A stretch of 64,000 nt of DNA from assembly GCA_000507305.1 (NCBI GenBank), contig DF239024.1, positions 310,001 through 374,000 of the forward strand, given 5' to 3'. The notes beneath the pieces are model-generated. The model was given only the letters and a program-made list of their open reading frames with translations. It did not search any database and had not been told where the DNA came from. The DNA is from Breviolum minutum Mf 1.05b.01 (Eukaryota > Sar > Dinophyceae > Suessiales > Symbiodiniaceae). The position numbers were made by a program, and so were the translations under genes. This document shows, one piece after another, positions 1 through 9,200 of the stretch (positions are counted from its first letter, which is position 1; every line of letters starts with the position of its first letter).

Positions 1-94
1 GATGGCCCAAATCCCGCACCAATTGATATGGAGGAATCTACCATTGTGTATGCAATGCATTTCAGGTGGTTGGCCGGATTTCGTCCACGGACAG
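1..94. repeat. TIR family B, cut by window start
   Basis: Right part of a family B element: it ends in a degenerate form of the CCATCAACAG terminus and its interior matches the full copy at 2739-2840. The left end lies outside the window. Confidence 0.6.
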
Positions 95-266
95 TATCGA
101 GAAGATTTTGACCATTAAAGAAAATATGTTCTTTTGAAATGAATTGCGATTACCCACCACCTAGCCAAAGCGTCCTGGGCAGAGATGAAGAGTGATGAAT
201 TATCTCAAGAAGTTGTTGTCAGTTGAGCAATGAAAAAGAACTGGTGGTTTAGTGTATTTACATGTA

Positions 267-360
267 TTTTTAAGGGATTATACAATTTTTACTAAATAGT
301 TATGTGGGGATCATAAAAACCATCATAAGGATCCCTATGAAACAGCCAGTACAATGGAAA
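267..360 (+). repeat. Family I element
   Basis: Shares 'gggattatac', 'aaggatccct' and 'caatggaaagta' blocks with 1375-1485, 19305-19395, 38176-38245 and 54095-54175. The fold-back at 21066-21375 contains two facing copies. Function unknown. Confidence 0.55.
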
Positions 361-386
361 GTAAGAGGTTTTTTTGCGTATCTCAG

Positions 387-542
387 TTGAATTTCACATT
401 TCCAATGGAAGTCTGGGATAAGGTGAGAAATGCAGATTTCAGATTCGCCCTGTTAAAAACAGTGGCAATGAAGAACGGACCGGTTGAAAATGTATATCTT
501 CAGATGAGAGATTCCCAAAGACCTATATTGGTTTGCAAGTAG
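387..542 (+). CDS. Coding-like island (candidate terminal exon)
   Basis: Open frame of 51 codons after a plausible acceptor (tatctcag at 379-386), ending in TAG at 540-542. The peptide begins LNFTFPMEVWDKVRNADF and is mixed polar and hydrophobic like a globular domain. A family I element lies immediately upstream, so the acceptor would sit just beyond it. The product is not recognised. An alternative is an internal exon ending at a GT near 531. Confidence 0.45.
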   Translation: MNFTFPMEVWDKVRNADFRFALLKTVAMKNGPVENVYLQMRDSQRPILVCK

Positions 543-1145
543 GTCCCCCAGAAACCACAAAGACTAGTCAAACATTTTGTTGTCAAAAACTTGGGGTTCC
601 AATGAAGATTCCGAATTCAGATGTCTGTCACATTTGAGAAACGTCAAAATGATATTTGTGGCCCAAAACTAGCAAAACTGATTTGGTGGCTCAAAATGAA
701 TTATATATTATATATATATACAATTAGCTAATTAATTACTTATCCACCATGAACCACTGTGTTCCATTAGAGTTTGTTTGAATTTCGTAAACGTAAAAGT
801 TTAAGTCAGATTCAATGGTAATGCATACTCAGACAAACAAACCATGATCAGATCAACAAAAACAAATCGTTGTGGTTGGATCATCTTTTATTTCTCTCCC
901 ATACTTTACAAAATGCTCCAATTTGACTCGATATGTTTTTAACATGTGGCTCGACCACCAAACTGGCAATGCTTCAGCTACCATTGGACTACCCTCCCAA
1001 TGCCACCCCCAAGGAAATGGTGCCTTAATAAGGCCCTATTAAGGAGATGATAGTGGTCAACGTAGCACTCAAGAAAGCCTTATTTCTTGAGGTCCTGGTG
1101 GCATTTGGGGGGGGGGGGGGTACCCCTTAAATTCCTTCCCAGATG

Positions 1146-1228
1146 CTCGATGTATGGTATATGTACATATATTTGGCTTCATATTATGTAAAAATGTAGG
1201 TAACTATACCATACATGGACCCTATGGG
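1146..1228. repeat. Family H hairpin element
   Basis: Inverted arms around 'tgtatggtatatgtacatat' and 'gtaactataccatacatgg'. Other H copies: 16348-16424, 32819-32907, 37220-37309, 37993-38086, 38958-39048, 54921-55000, 55250-55346 and 56029-56112. Confidence 0.7.
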
Positions 1229-1746
1229 CTATAGTACTATGGGATCCGTTGTCTATCTGGGAAGCCAACGGCACTCTGGCAGGAAGCCAAAGGCAGGCAG
1301 CCAATTTTGGGAAAGGATGGAACTTTTGTGTGTGCTGGCATTGTTGAAAGCGATTTTTGTTGGATTGATATGAACAATTTAGGGGATTATAACTACCCTG
1401 TTATACACGGATTTTAAGAAGCCATTGTAAGGATCCCTATTAAACAACCAGGATTCAATGGAAAGTAGCAGGTTTTTTTTCGTGGCTAATATGAGCCCTG
1501 GAACTCCAAGAGCAAACAAAAAATGGCTGCTTTGGATGATACATGTAAGTTATTCCTTGCCACCATGGGGGAAAGCATAGTTTTTGGACTTCCAGGGTGA
1601 GTTTGAGCTAAAACTTTGATGCTTTCATCTAAGACCATGTAAAAACTTATATATACTTCCAAAGGGTTGATGTTTTATGATGTTTTGGAGTATCAATGAT
1701 CAATGTTGTTTCTGTTGCATGAGTCTGGTTTAGAATCATCGATTGT

Positions 1747-1857
1747 ACACCCCTGAAGTTTAACAGCTCGACCCTGAAAATAGGCCGAGCCCCAAAAGGA
1801 AAGGCTTAAGTTCCAACCATCATTTTCAGGGTAAGCTCGCTGTTAAACTTCGGGGGA
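1747..1857. repeat. Family C fold-back element
   Basis: Left end 'acccctgaagtttaacagct' is the inverse of right end 'agctcgctgttaaacttcgg'. The interior shares 'aataggccgagccccaaaag' with the copy at 44504-44624. Confidence 0.75.
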
Positions 1858-2105
1858 GTAAGTTGTTGATATTTTTTTTGAGGAAAATCTAGCCTTCCCA
1901 AAAAAGACATGTAGCGAATTGAAGAGATGCCTTCATAAAGGAAAACATCTGGGCTAATTATGACGACCAAAAGGCCCAGGTCACCTAGGTTAAGGATTTA
2001 TAATAAATCGCCCAGAATGTATGGCATGATGTATATTTACCTACATTAGGAAAAAAAACTCAAAACAACCCCAAGTTTCCAAGGTAAAACCGAAAAAAAA
2101 ACCTC

Positions 2106-2234
2106 AAAATTACTGGACACCAGTTGTATCTTCAAGTTTTCACCGTCGCGGAGTCGTTTCACTTCCAGTTTTTTTTCAAATCCTGGAAGACATCCAGGCG
2201 AATGACCCGAGTCACTGAGGGATTTACGATATGA
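2106..2234 (+). CDS. Coding-like island (42 codons)
   Basis: Open + frame reading KITGHQLYLQVFTVAESFHF and then a basic stretch (KSWKTSRRMTRVTEGF) before TGA. Alternating hydrophobic and polar residues suggest beta strands. The opposite strand is open over 2046-2297 but gives a less protein-like, low-complexity end. The family is not recognised. Exact exon edges are uncertain. Confidence 0.4.
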   Translation, partial: KITGHQLYLQVFTVAESFHFQFFFKSWKTSRRMTRVTEGFTI

Positions 2235-2626
2235 CTTAAGCCCCAAAAGCCCCAACACCTCAGGAGGTGGTAGAAAATGTCCTCGGGAAACCAACAAAAT
2301 TGATTGAACTTGATATGATTTAGACTCAGATAAAATGACAGAATCCCTATGTGTTTTTTTTATTTTGGGAGGTTTTTCCCCTTAATTTTGCTCAAAAAAA
2401 ATCATTGTTGGAAGATGAAATTTCCTTTTTGGGGTTTCGGCCTAAATTTCAGGGGCCCGTGTGCTATGTTAGTTTCAGGCTGTTGCCATGTCATGTGTTT
2501 TCGCCATGTTTTGATGGTCCAGGTGCATTGAAGATTGAAACTCTCAGCTGGCACAGCGACTTGGTCGAGAAACAAAAACTATGAAAACCCCACGAGGAGC
2601 AGTGATCATTCCACCCCGGCTGGTCA

Positions 2627-2735
2627 CCTAGATCCCCAATGACCTCTATTTTTGAAGGTCAAATCCCTCAAAACAAGGCCTTTTACACCAAGCAAAACAC
2701 TGGTAATTTGGGTCATTTTGAAGGTTGATCAAAAC
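2627..2735. repeat. Family N element
   Basis: Reverse-orientation relative of the copies at 39254-39350 and 40199-40293. Shared signature: 'ccccaatgacctctattttt' at one end and 'aatttgggtcattttgaagg' at the other. Confidence 0.5.
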
Positions 2736-2738
2736 ATA

Positions 2739-2840
2739 CTGTTGATGGAATCCGGCTAACCAGTTGATATGGAGAATCTACCATTACTTACAAGGGTTTT
2801 TATCTATTTCAGTGGTTAACCGGATTTCTTCCATCAACAG
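2739..2840. repeat. Family B TIR element
   Basis: Starts CTGTTGATGG and ends CCATCAACAG, a perfect 10 bp inverted repeat, flanked by TA on both sides. ATCAAAAC also occurs just outside both ends, but other copies do not show this. Confidence 0.8.
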
Positions 2841-3077
2841 TATCAAAACCCCATGGTAGGGATGGTCATCAACCTTACAGTAGGGATTTATAATATGCCC
2901 ATTATCAGGATTCCCATTAAAGGTGGTTTGACATGGTTTGACCATTTGCTACATAGCGGCTTAGCGATGGTCTCCTGGTAATCATGAATTTTAAGTGTCC
3001 AACCTTTATAAGGAAATATTCCTTCCTATGATGGACATTTTTCTGACTTTCCGCCGGGCACCCTCCACCGAAGTCAG

Positions 3078-3137
3078 ATATCTTCAGGGTCACGAGTCAC
3101 GAGGTTCTCGTTTGTTCTAGTCGTCATTTCTTTCAAA
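3078..3137 (+). CDS. Coding-like island (20 codons)
   Basis: Open from an acceptor-like 'aagtcag' to the start of a family E element. The peptide begins ISSGSRVTRFSFVLVVISF. Too short to assign. Confidence 0.3.
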
Positions 3138-3249
3138 CCCTAAGAATCCCGATACCTCCCTAGAATAGGATCTTTCGGGTTCCAATCCCATCCCTAGAAT
3201 AGGAATGTAGGGGTGATCCCTTTCAAAAAGGACATACAAACGGATTCTT
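3138..3249. repeat. Family E element (CCTAAGAATCC ends)
   Basis: Begins 'ccctaagaatcc' and ends 'cggattcttt'. Interior 'aatcccatccctagaatagg' recurs. Other copies: 18177-18281, 25511-25600, 31455-31575, 32258-32361, 38273-38388 and 43048-43180. Confidence 0.75.
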
Positions 3250-3272
3250 TGAGAAAAAGACTTCAGACCTAG

Positions 3273-3350
3273 CAATTTGAAAATGCTGAAGAGCATCTGA
3301 AGCTGGAAAGGCGTACTTTAAGATGGAACGATCCCGTGCATGAAATGTGA
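3273..3350 (+). CDS. Coding-like island, candidate terminal exon
   Basis: Starts directly after an acceptor-like 'cagacctag' and reads QFENAEEHLKLERRTLRWND to a TGA. The charged, helical composition is strongly protein-like for 25 codons. The minus strand is also open here (3269-3646) but reads as an unstructured Cys/Ser-rich peptide. Product unknown. Confidence 0.45.
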   Translation, partial: QFENAEEHLKLERRTLRWNDPVHEM

Positions 3351-3844
3351 TACGTTTGGCGGGCGCAACACCTTTGCCAAATCCTCACTGTGAGTTCTTT
3401 CACACTATTGATTTGATACATTGAGCTAGATAGACGAAGTAGTTTGGCTATGCTTACGAGAATGCAAAAACGAACATTTAGACTGATTGTTCGTAGAAAA
3501 ACGGGTCGGTCGTGAAAACATTGATGACTTGAATTCCTGGTGAGGTCATGTGACTTTGTCCGCTTCTTGATGTTCCCTAGACATGCAAACACTGCAAACA
3601 CCCAAACTGAGAAGGTATGCACTCCCAAAACATATCTATAAAACACATTTTCAGGAGGTATGACTGGATGCCTAAGGGGGGGTTGTTAGTTTTGGTTTTT
3701 CGTCAGGAAAGAAGTTGCAGAGATCCGTGCAAGTTCTCCCAGAGGACGGGGATATCTAGAGGTTTTTTTTTTTGGTGAAGCCTGTGGCGGTGGAGTTATT
3801 TTTGACACCTATAAATGGCTCAAAAAGATCAGAGTTTCTGGGGT

Positions 3845-3952
3845 TATACCCCCCTGAAATCTAACATGTCCCCTGAAAATCAATGGTTGGAAGATGTATT
3901 CCCTACTGAAATAGTCACTTTTTAGGGGACATGTTAGTTTTCGGGGTTATAA
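3845..3952. repeat. Family D fold-back element
   Basis: Ends 'cccctgaaatctaacatgtc' and 'gacatgttagttttcggggt' are inverted copies. Relatives: 15504-15603, 16056-16159, 18878-18986, 29062-29173, 33009-33115, 35990-36102, 50985-51091, 53391-53506, 54783-54888 and 62389-62491. Confidence 0.75.
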
Positions 3953-4032
3953 CCCTACAGGGTTATAAGTTATTTCACCTCATTTAATAACCGGATTCGA
4001 GGCCCAATTCGTATTTACCAGAGAGACAATGG

Positions 4033-4131
4033 AAGACATCCAAACACTGAGGCCTGCAAAGGTATGATGACTGGATCTGCAAGAAAAACATACTCCAAAA
4101 CATCAGGCCTCAGGAGGTTTGTTTGGATGTC
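4033..4131. repeat. Family G element
   Basis: Inverted ends around 'gacatccaaacactgaggcc' and 'cctcaggaggtttgtttgga'. Clearer copies: 21707-21821, 49802-49912, 52828-52910, 53058-53164 and 61801-61890; further copies near 25250, 32612, 33180, 33685, 34765, 36118, 41297, 43741 and 63870. Confidence 0.7.
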
Positions 4132-4324
4132 AAAGGTTTCAAACATTCCACGAAATATCCAACAGGACCCACGGGTTACGGAGACAAAAAAACCTGAGTA
4201 TCTAATATCTCTCGCAACTTACTTAGGGGTCCGTTGGTAAGGTCCCATTCAATTTTTGATGGAAACATGTTTTTGTGAATTCATTTCCTTTTTGGGGGGA
4301 AGATGACCCATACTGTATACTTGA

Positions 4325-4456
4325 CTTGGCAAATCTTTGGAATAGTCCCTAGCCCTACCCGAACAGCCCTGTATTTTTGTTTTGATGAGTTTTGCTTTCA
4401 ACGTAACTCAGTAAGAGTTAAACCTTTTTAGGTTTGGACCTGAGTATTGGCTAGTT
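4325..4456. repeat. Family M repeat
   Basis: Shares 'cttggcaaatctttgg' and 'gtaactcactaaaagtcaaa'-like blocks with 16703-16826, 20012-20122 and 31258-31382. The ends 'acttggcaaa' and 'ttttgcctagt' are a short imperfect inverted repeat. Not a known SINE that I can name. Confidence 0.6.
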
Positions 4457-4535
4457 GCCTAATAAGTTTCAAACGTGTGGCTCAACCGCCAAGTAAAGTT
4501 CGGATCAGGAGTCGTTCGTTGGCCTTCTGTGAGGC

Positions 4536-4629
4536 ATGATGATATCGATGTTTGATTCATCCTTCGTTGATGACTTTGATGCTGATTATGATGACGATGA
4601 CGATGACGACACTGATAATCATTATCTAG
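4536..4629 (+). CDS. Acidic island, candidate exon upstream of element A1
   Basis: ATG at 4536 (TGA just upstream in frame) opens MMISMFDSSFVDDFDADY followed by a run of seven Asp and TDNHYL. The block ends CTAG|GT at 4629-4630, where GT is the start of the family A element. If GT..AG (4630-4723) is removed, the frame continues as DYFFDNGD and stops at 4747-4749. The acidic character is kept across the junction, which supports splicing. The family is unknown; Asp-rich tails are common and not diagnostic. Confidence 0.5.
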
Positions 4630-4723
4630 GTGGTGGTTTCAAATATTTTTTATTTCCAACCCTATTTGGGGCAGATTCCCATTTTGACTAATATTTTTCA
4701 AATGGCTTGAAACCACCAACTAG
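4626..4723 (+). repeat. Family A TIR element (A1), candidate introner
   Basis: Ends CTAGGTGGTGGTTTCAA and TTGAAACCACCAACTAG are an inverted repeat with one mismatch. ATTAT is duplicated on both sides. It carries a GT donor at 4630 and an AG acceptor at 4722-4723. Its core 'tttgactaatatttttcaaa' contains stops in several frames. Confidence 0.85.
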
Positions 4724-4749
4724 ATTATTTTTTTGATAATGGTGATTGA
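4724..4749 (+). CDS. Candidate exon continuation after A1
   Basis: After removal of 4630-4723 the split Asp codon is restored and the frame reads DYFFDNGD then TGA. This is the second half of the acidic island upstream of A1. Short, so supported only by the join. Confidence 0.4.
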
Positions 4750-4894
4750 TATGAAAATTATGATGCTGATGGCGACCATGAGGATGATGACGAAGGAGAT
4801 GATGATGTTGGATGGACGAAAGCTAAACAAAATATTCACTGCTGAGCCAAATGGAACCAAATTGCCATCAAATTGATTCAAGTCTTGCTGTTGA

Positions 4895-5190
4895 GAACTC
4901 GTCCAGAAATTTGCGATGCATTCCCATTTGGAGCACTTTCGCACTTTTCATGCCGTTGTGGGACATTGTGTTCAAATGAAAGTTTTGACACAGTTACATC
5001 TGCAGCCACTCACAGCTCTTCAGAAGAACAACTCAGCAAGAAGCATGGTGGACATTCGTGTCAACGACAACATGGAGCGTTCCCAGAAGGAGTGGGACCT
5101 GCTGAGAGAGCACCAAGCAAGGCAAGGGGCACAACAACCAGTCCCTGTACCTGCCAGCGGCACAACAACCTTGTCCCTTGAAACACTCCC
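4895..5190 (+). CDS. Coding-like island (about 98 codons)
   Basis: Open + frame after TGA at 4892. It includes NSARSMVDIRVNDNMERSQK and a Gln/Pro/Thr-rich tail (QQPVPVPASGTTTLSLETL). The first part has His/Cys/Phe-rich helices. A fold-back sequence follows from about 5200, so the exon probably ends near 5190. Other frames are partly open. Product unknown. Confidence 0.45.
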
Positions 5191-5199
5191 GGATGTTAA

Positions 5200-6020
5200 G
5201 ATGGAACCCCCTAAAAATTGTTGGTTTGTAGATGTTTTTTTTGGAAGCGGCATTTTCAGGTTCCCGCTTTTCATTTTCGGAGATGTACTGTAACTCCACA
5301 CCATTCTTGCCCCAAAATATTGGTTTTTGGAGACGCACCCTGGATATGAAGATGAAAAGAAGGCAACCCAAAAAAACATGTTGGGGTTTTCAGAAATATT
5401 GGTTCCTGGAGGGCCAAGGGAATTATTTGTTTAGGCAACTTTACCCCTAAAACCAGCAACTATTGCCTTAAAGATCGGGCACTTGGCTTTCCAGGTTACA
5501 CAATTTGTTTTTGTTTTTTTTTCGCAGAGAACAACAACATGCATATCATTAGGTGGTTTCAATCTTCTGTTTGCCCTGACTTGGGGAAATGATCCAATTT
5601 GACGAATATTGCTCAAATTGGGGTGGCGATTATCGACCAATATAGTGAACGGTATACCCCGAGGTTGCCGGTTGTTTACCGCACCTCCACGCGAGATTTA
5701 TGCGATTTATACACATTTTAATTGGTAGCGGCCCTAAGTTCAGTGGGATTTTCAGGGACCCCCAAGGACATGGGACCCCTGAAAAAGGGAAGTTTCCCAT
5801 ACAAGTTTCCCATATCTTTAGGGATTCTGGACTGGGAGTGGTATGGGAATAGCAAGTATCTTGACCCATCAAAACAGGTTCGTTCAAACCCTCTGATCGG
5901 AGGGTCCCAGCTGATCCTTCGGGTATGTGAAATTGTTCCATCCGTTACACCCTTTTTTTTTGAAAGACCTCTGCAAAACAAGAAGTTGGTTGTGAAGGCA
6001 TTTTTCAGGGTATATAATAT
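5200..6020. other. Fold-back and degenerate repeat stretch before the retrotransposon
   Basis: Contains inverted blocks around 'aaaatattggtttttggaga' and 'tttcagaaatattggttcct' (5310-5420), a decayed family A copy at about 5548-5630, and an inverted block near 5755-5830. The open frames here follow these fold-backs on both strands and are not convincing genes. Confidence 0.45.
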
Positions 6021-6025
6021 AATAT

Positions 6026-6188
6026 TGTTTGTGGTGTCGGAAACATGTACCACATAGAACCCCTTAAACTACCCTGAAGCCGCTTTTGATCGAAAAAACA
6101 CGAAAAGCCCGGGAAACTGGTGGAAACGGGATACCAAACGAGAAGTGTACCAAAGAATAGAAGGAAAGCAGGACCTTCGAAAGAAACA
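6026..6188 (+). repeat. 5' LTR (163 bp)
   Basis: Starts TGTTTGTGGTGTCGG, ends GAAAGAAACA, and matches the 3' LTR base for base by eye. The LTR is short for copia elements. The gag reading frame is open from 6090 inside the LTR but has no ATG there. Confidence 0.95.
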
Positions 6189-6206
6189 GGTTATGAGCCC
6201 AAGAAC
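6189..6206 (+). promoter_or_regulatory. Primer binding site, half-tRNA type (initiator Met tRNA anticodon arm)
   Basis: Directly after the LTR, GGTTATGAGCCCAAG is the complement of CTTGGGCTCATAACC, which contains the CAT anticodon loop and stem of a methionine initiator tRNA. Drosophila copia is known to prime from a cleaved 5' half of this tRNA; the same mode is inferred here. A 3'-CCA complementary site (TGG...) is absent. Confidence 0.75.
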
Positions 6207-6212
6207 TACGTG

Positions 6213-9200
6213 ATGGAGATCTTTGGAAGAAGGAAAGCTTCGTTGCAGGAGCTTGCTCAAGGAGAAGAAGAAATGAAGCAGGAGGCTGAAAGGATAAGAA
6301 AAGAAAGGATTGGCGAGTTTTTGGAGCAAGAGGATGCTTCAGTAGCTCGTGCTCTGACGTTTGAGGAGGAAAAGCTTCAGATTGAGGGAACAGAGGATGA
6401 GAAAGGAGGAGCGGCTATGGAGAGGATCCTGCAGGAGCAGGTGGCACTCCAAGAGCAGCTGATAGGCAGAGGAGTGGCGAAACAAGAAGTGGGACCTGGA
6501 CCAGCAGGAAGTTCAGATCCAGCTGTCTTGAGTGGATCGCCACCGCCTTTGTTCGATGAGAGCCAACTGAGAAGGTTCAGAGAACTTGAGCTTCAGGCAC
6601 CGCTCCTGTTGAAGAAGGACACGGTGACTCAAAGACCCACTTGGATGGAAGAGGAGGAGAAGCGCCAGCTGGAGCTGGAGCAAAGCAGAGAGAGGATGAA
6701 GCAGCAGCAGATGAGGAGTTTGCTGCTGAAGGATGAAGAGAAGCTGCTCTTGAACAAGAGAGTTCAGGAGCTTGAAGAAGAGAGGTTGAAGTTGCAGAGG
6801 ATGTGTGATTTCAACAGGTTGGAGAATGAGAAGATCGCTGAAGAAAACCAAAAGATTGCAAAGGAGAATGAGGATATGAGGAGGCTGCTAAGAAGGCTGG
6901 TGAAGAATGAAGAACAAGAAGGACAAGAAGAAGTTCGAGGACCCGAAGAAGAGCTGAGGTTTTCGACACCGGAAGAGGAAAAGAAGTATCTACGTCAAGA
7001 AGGCGTGGAAGGGAAAGCAAGCTCTGAGAAGCCGGTAGAAGATGAAGAGAACAAGACGGAGGCAGCTACTCCGATGGATTTGATGATGAAGATGATGCAA
7101 ACTATGCAAAGGATGGTGGAAAAGAGCGAAGGAAGAAAGGAGGGTGAAGGAAGGGAAGACGTGGAGAAGGTGAGGAGTGGGATCATAGAGATGCCAAAAT
7201 TGCCTGAATGGAGTGTTGAATCTGGCCCATTAGACATGGGAGATTGGCTCACCCAGGTGCAGCCGATAATGGGTGATTTGACGAGTACATCCCATTTATG
7301 GTGGAACTTGATCCTGGAGGAGTCGAAGAAGTGGTACCTAGCTCATCAAGCTTTGGGACCAATGGACAGATTGACCCACCAACCTTCTCCAAGTGCTGAG
7401 TTGAAGGATGTCAAATGGAGTCGACTTGAACGTCGGGCAACGTCATTGCTACTTTCAGCACTTCCACCTTCACAAAGAGAAGAAATGATAGCGACGAAAA
7501 CGCTGTCACCCCTTGGTATCATCGCGAAGTTGATGGTGATCTTTCAACCAGGAGGACTAAGTGAGAAGGGAATCATCCTTCGAAACCTTGAAAACCCCCC
7601 AGAAGCTGGTACTTTGTCGGCAGCACTTCAATCGCTTCGTCGGTGGCTTCAATGGAAAAGGCGTGCTGAGGAGGTTGGAGTGGCTCTTCCGGATGCCACC
7701 ATTTTACTGAGGGGGCTGAACAAGATAACGAAGAAGATTCTAGAGAACAACAAAGAGTTGAACTTTCGCATTTCCCTTGCGAAGACAACCTTGATGGTGG
7801 AGTCGATTCCGCAACTTACCACTGTCCATCAGCTGGCCGAGCACTTGATTGCAGAGGTGGAACAAGTTGCACATCTTGATCTACGTCCAAAGAAAGAAGA
7901 AGGAAGACCAGCAGTCAAGAGGATGGAGGCTGAGGGAAGTGTCAAAGGAGGTGGTAAGGGAAAGGAAGACTCACCTACCAAGAGAGAGGAGCTTTGCAGG
8001 TTCTTTCTTACTGACGGTGGATGCAAAAAAGGAAAAGCATGTGGATGGAAGCATCAGTTGGATGATCAACGTCGCTGTTGGTCATGTGGTGCGAAGGATC
8101 ACTACTCGAATGCCTGTCCGAGATCCGAGAAGCCTGAAGGAGAAGTCAAGAAGGATTTCAAAGGAGGTGGTAAGGGCAAAGATGGAAAGGGCATGTCGAG
8201 GATGCAGAAGAAGGAAGATGAAGGATCAGAGGCAGGATCACAGCGAGAAGTCGAGAAGGATGGTCCAGAGGCTGAGACAATGAAAGGACTTCTGGAAGAA
8301 GCTAACAAGATGCTGAAGGGAATCAGTGCGAGGAACGCTGATCAAGATCGACTGGCGGTAATGCAGAAGCAGTTGGATGAACTTCGGCAACTACGAGTAC
8401 TTCGACTTACCAAGTTGAACTCTGAGAAGGACTTGGGACTGATCGATTCTGGTGCCACACACCCCCTTAGAGGCAGGAAAGGAGGAGAAGAATGGGAAGG
8501 CCTAGAAGAAGTATGGGTCACGTTAGCCAACGGTGAAAGAATACCGATGAAGATGACTGAGAATGGAGTCATGATTCACAATGATCGCAACATTGAGCCG
8601 ATCATTCCTATGGGCCTTTTGTGTGGAGAGATGGGGTACCAGATGATGATCAAGGAGGGCAAGTTTCAACTGTTCCATCCAGAAAGAGGAGAGGTTGAAG
8701 TTGAAACTAAGAATGGATGCCCACAAGTCTCAAAGAGAACCGCGTTGAAGATGATTGAGGAGTATGAGAAGAAAGGAAAAAAGATTGGGAAGATGGAGGT
8801 GCAGACTGGTGGTGAAAAGAAGTGGTTAGCTGATTTCGTCATAGCTCATCCAGTACTTCGTGAATTACCAGAGCATCTTCGAACGGAGTTGGTGGAGACC
8901 CCAGCAGAAACACTTCATGGACTCCCTGGTTGCAATCGTAGAAGGAGAAGGCTGCTTCAAGAAGGGTTTGTGGTCTACCTCTACGCAGGTGAGAAAGATG
9001 GCTATACTTTAGCCAGGGCTATGAAGGAAGTTGGTGGTGATGATCGAAGGATGATTGAGGTTGACATTCTTCGAGAAAGAGATTCCAACGAAAGTCATGA
9101 TGTGTTGAAAAGAGGGGGAGTCTATTCGACTCTCTTAAGAGCAGCCCTTGATGGATTGGTGAAGGCGGTCATTACATCACCCAACTGCCGTACCAGGAGT

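Larger units (their letters stand above)
543..2100. other. Repeat-rich stretch without a convincing gene
   Basis: Holds degenerate A-like sequence near 920-970, a poly-G run at 1108-1120, hairpin family H at 1146-1228, family I at 1375-1485 and a family C fold-back at 1747-1857. I see no supported coding frame here. Confidence 0.5.

Noticed and set aside
4626-4723. CTAG as the target duplication of family A
   Set aside because: CTAG is at both ends, but flanking 4-5 bp repeats outside it (ATTAT here, TTAT, TCAT, CTAC elsewhere) show CTAG belongs to the inverted repeat.
5020-5379. Minus-strand frames opposite the island at 4895-5190
   Set aside because: They run through the fold-back after 5200 and are less protein-like than the + frame.
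6120-6212. Gag start at the GTG at 6120 inside the LTR
   Set aside because: No ATG there; the first in-frame ATG is 6213, after the primer site, which is the usual layout.
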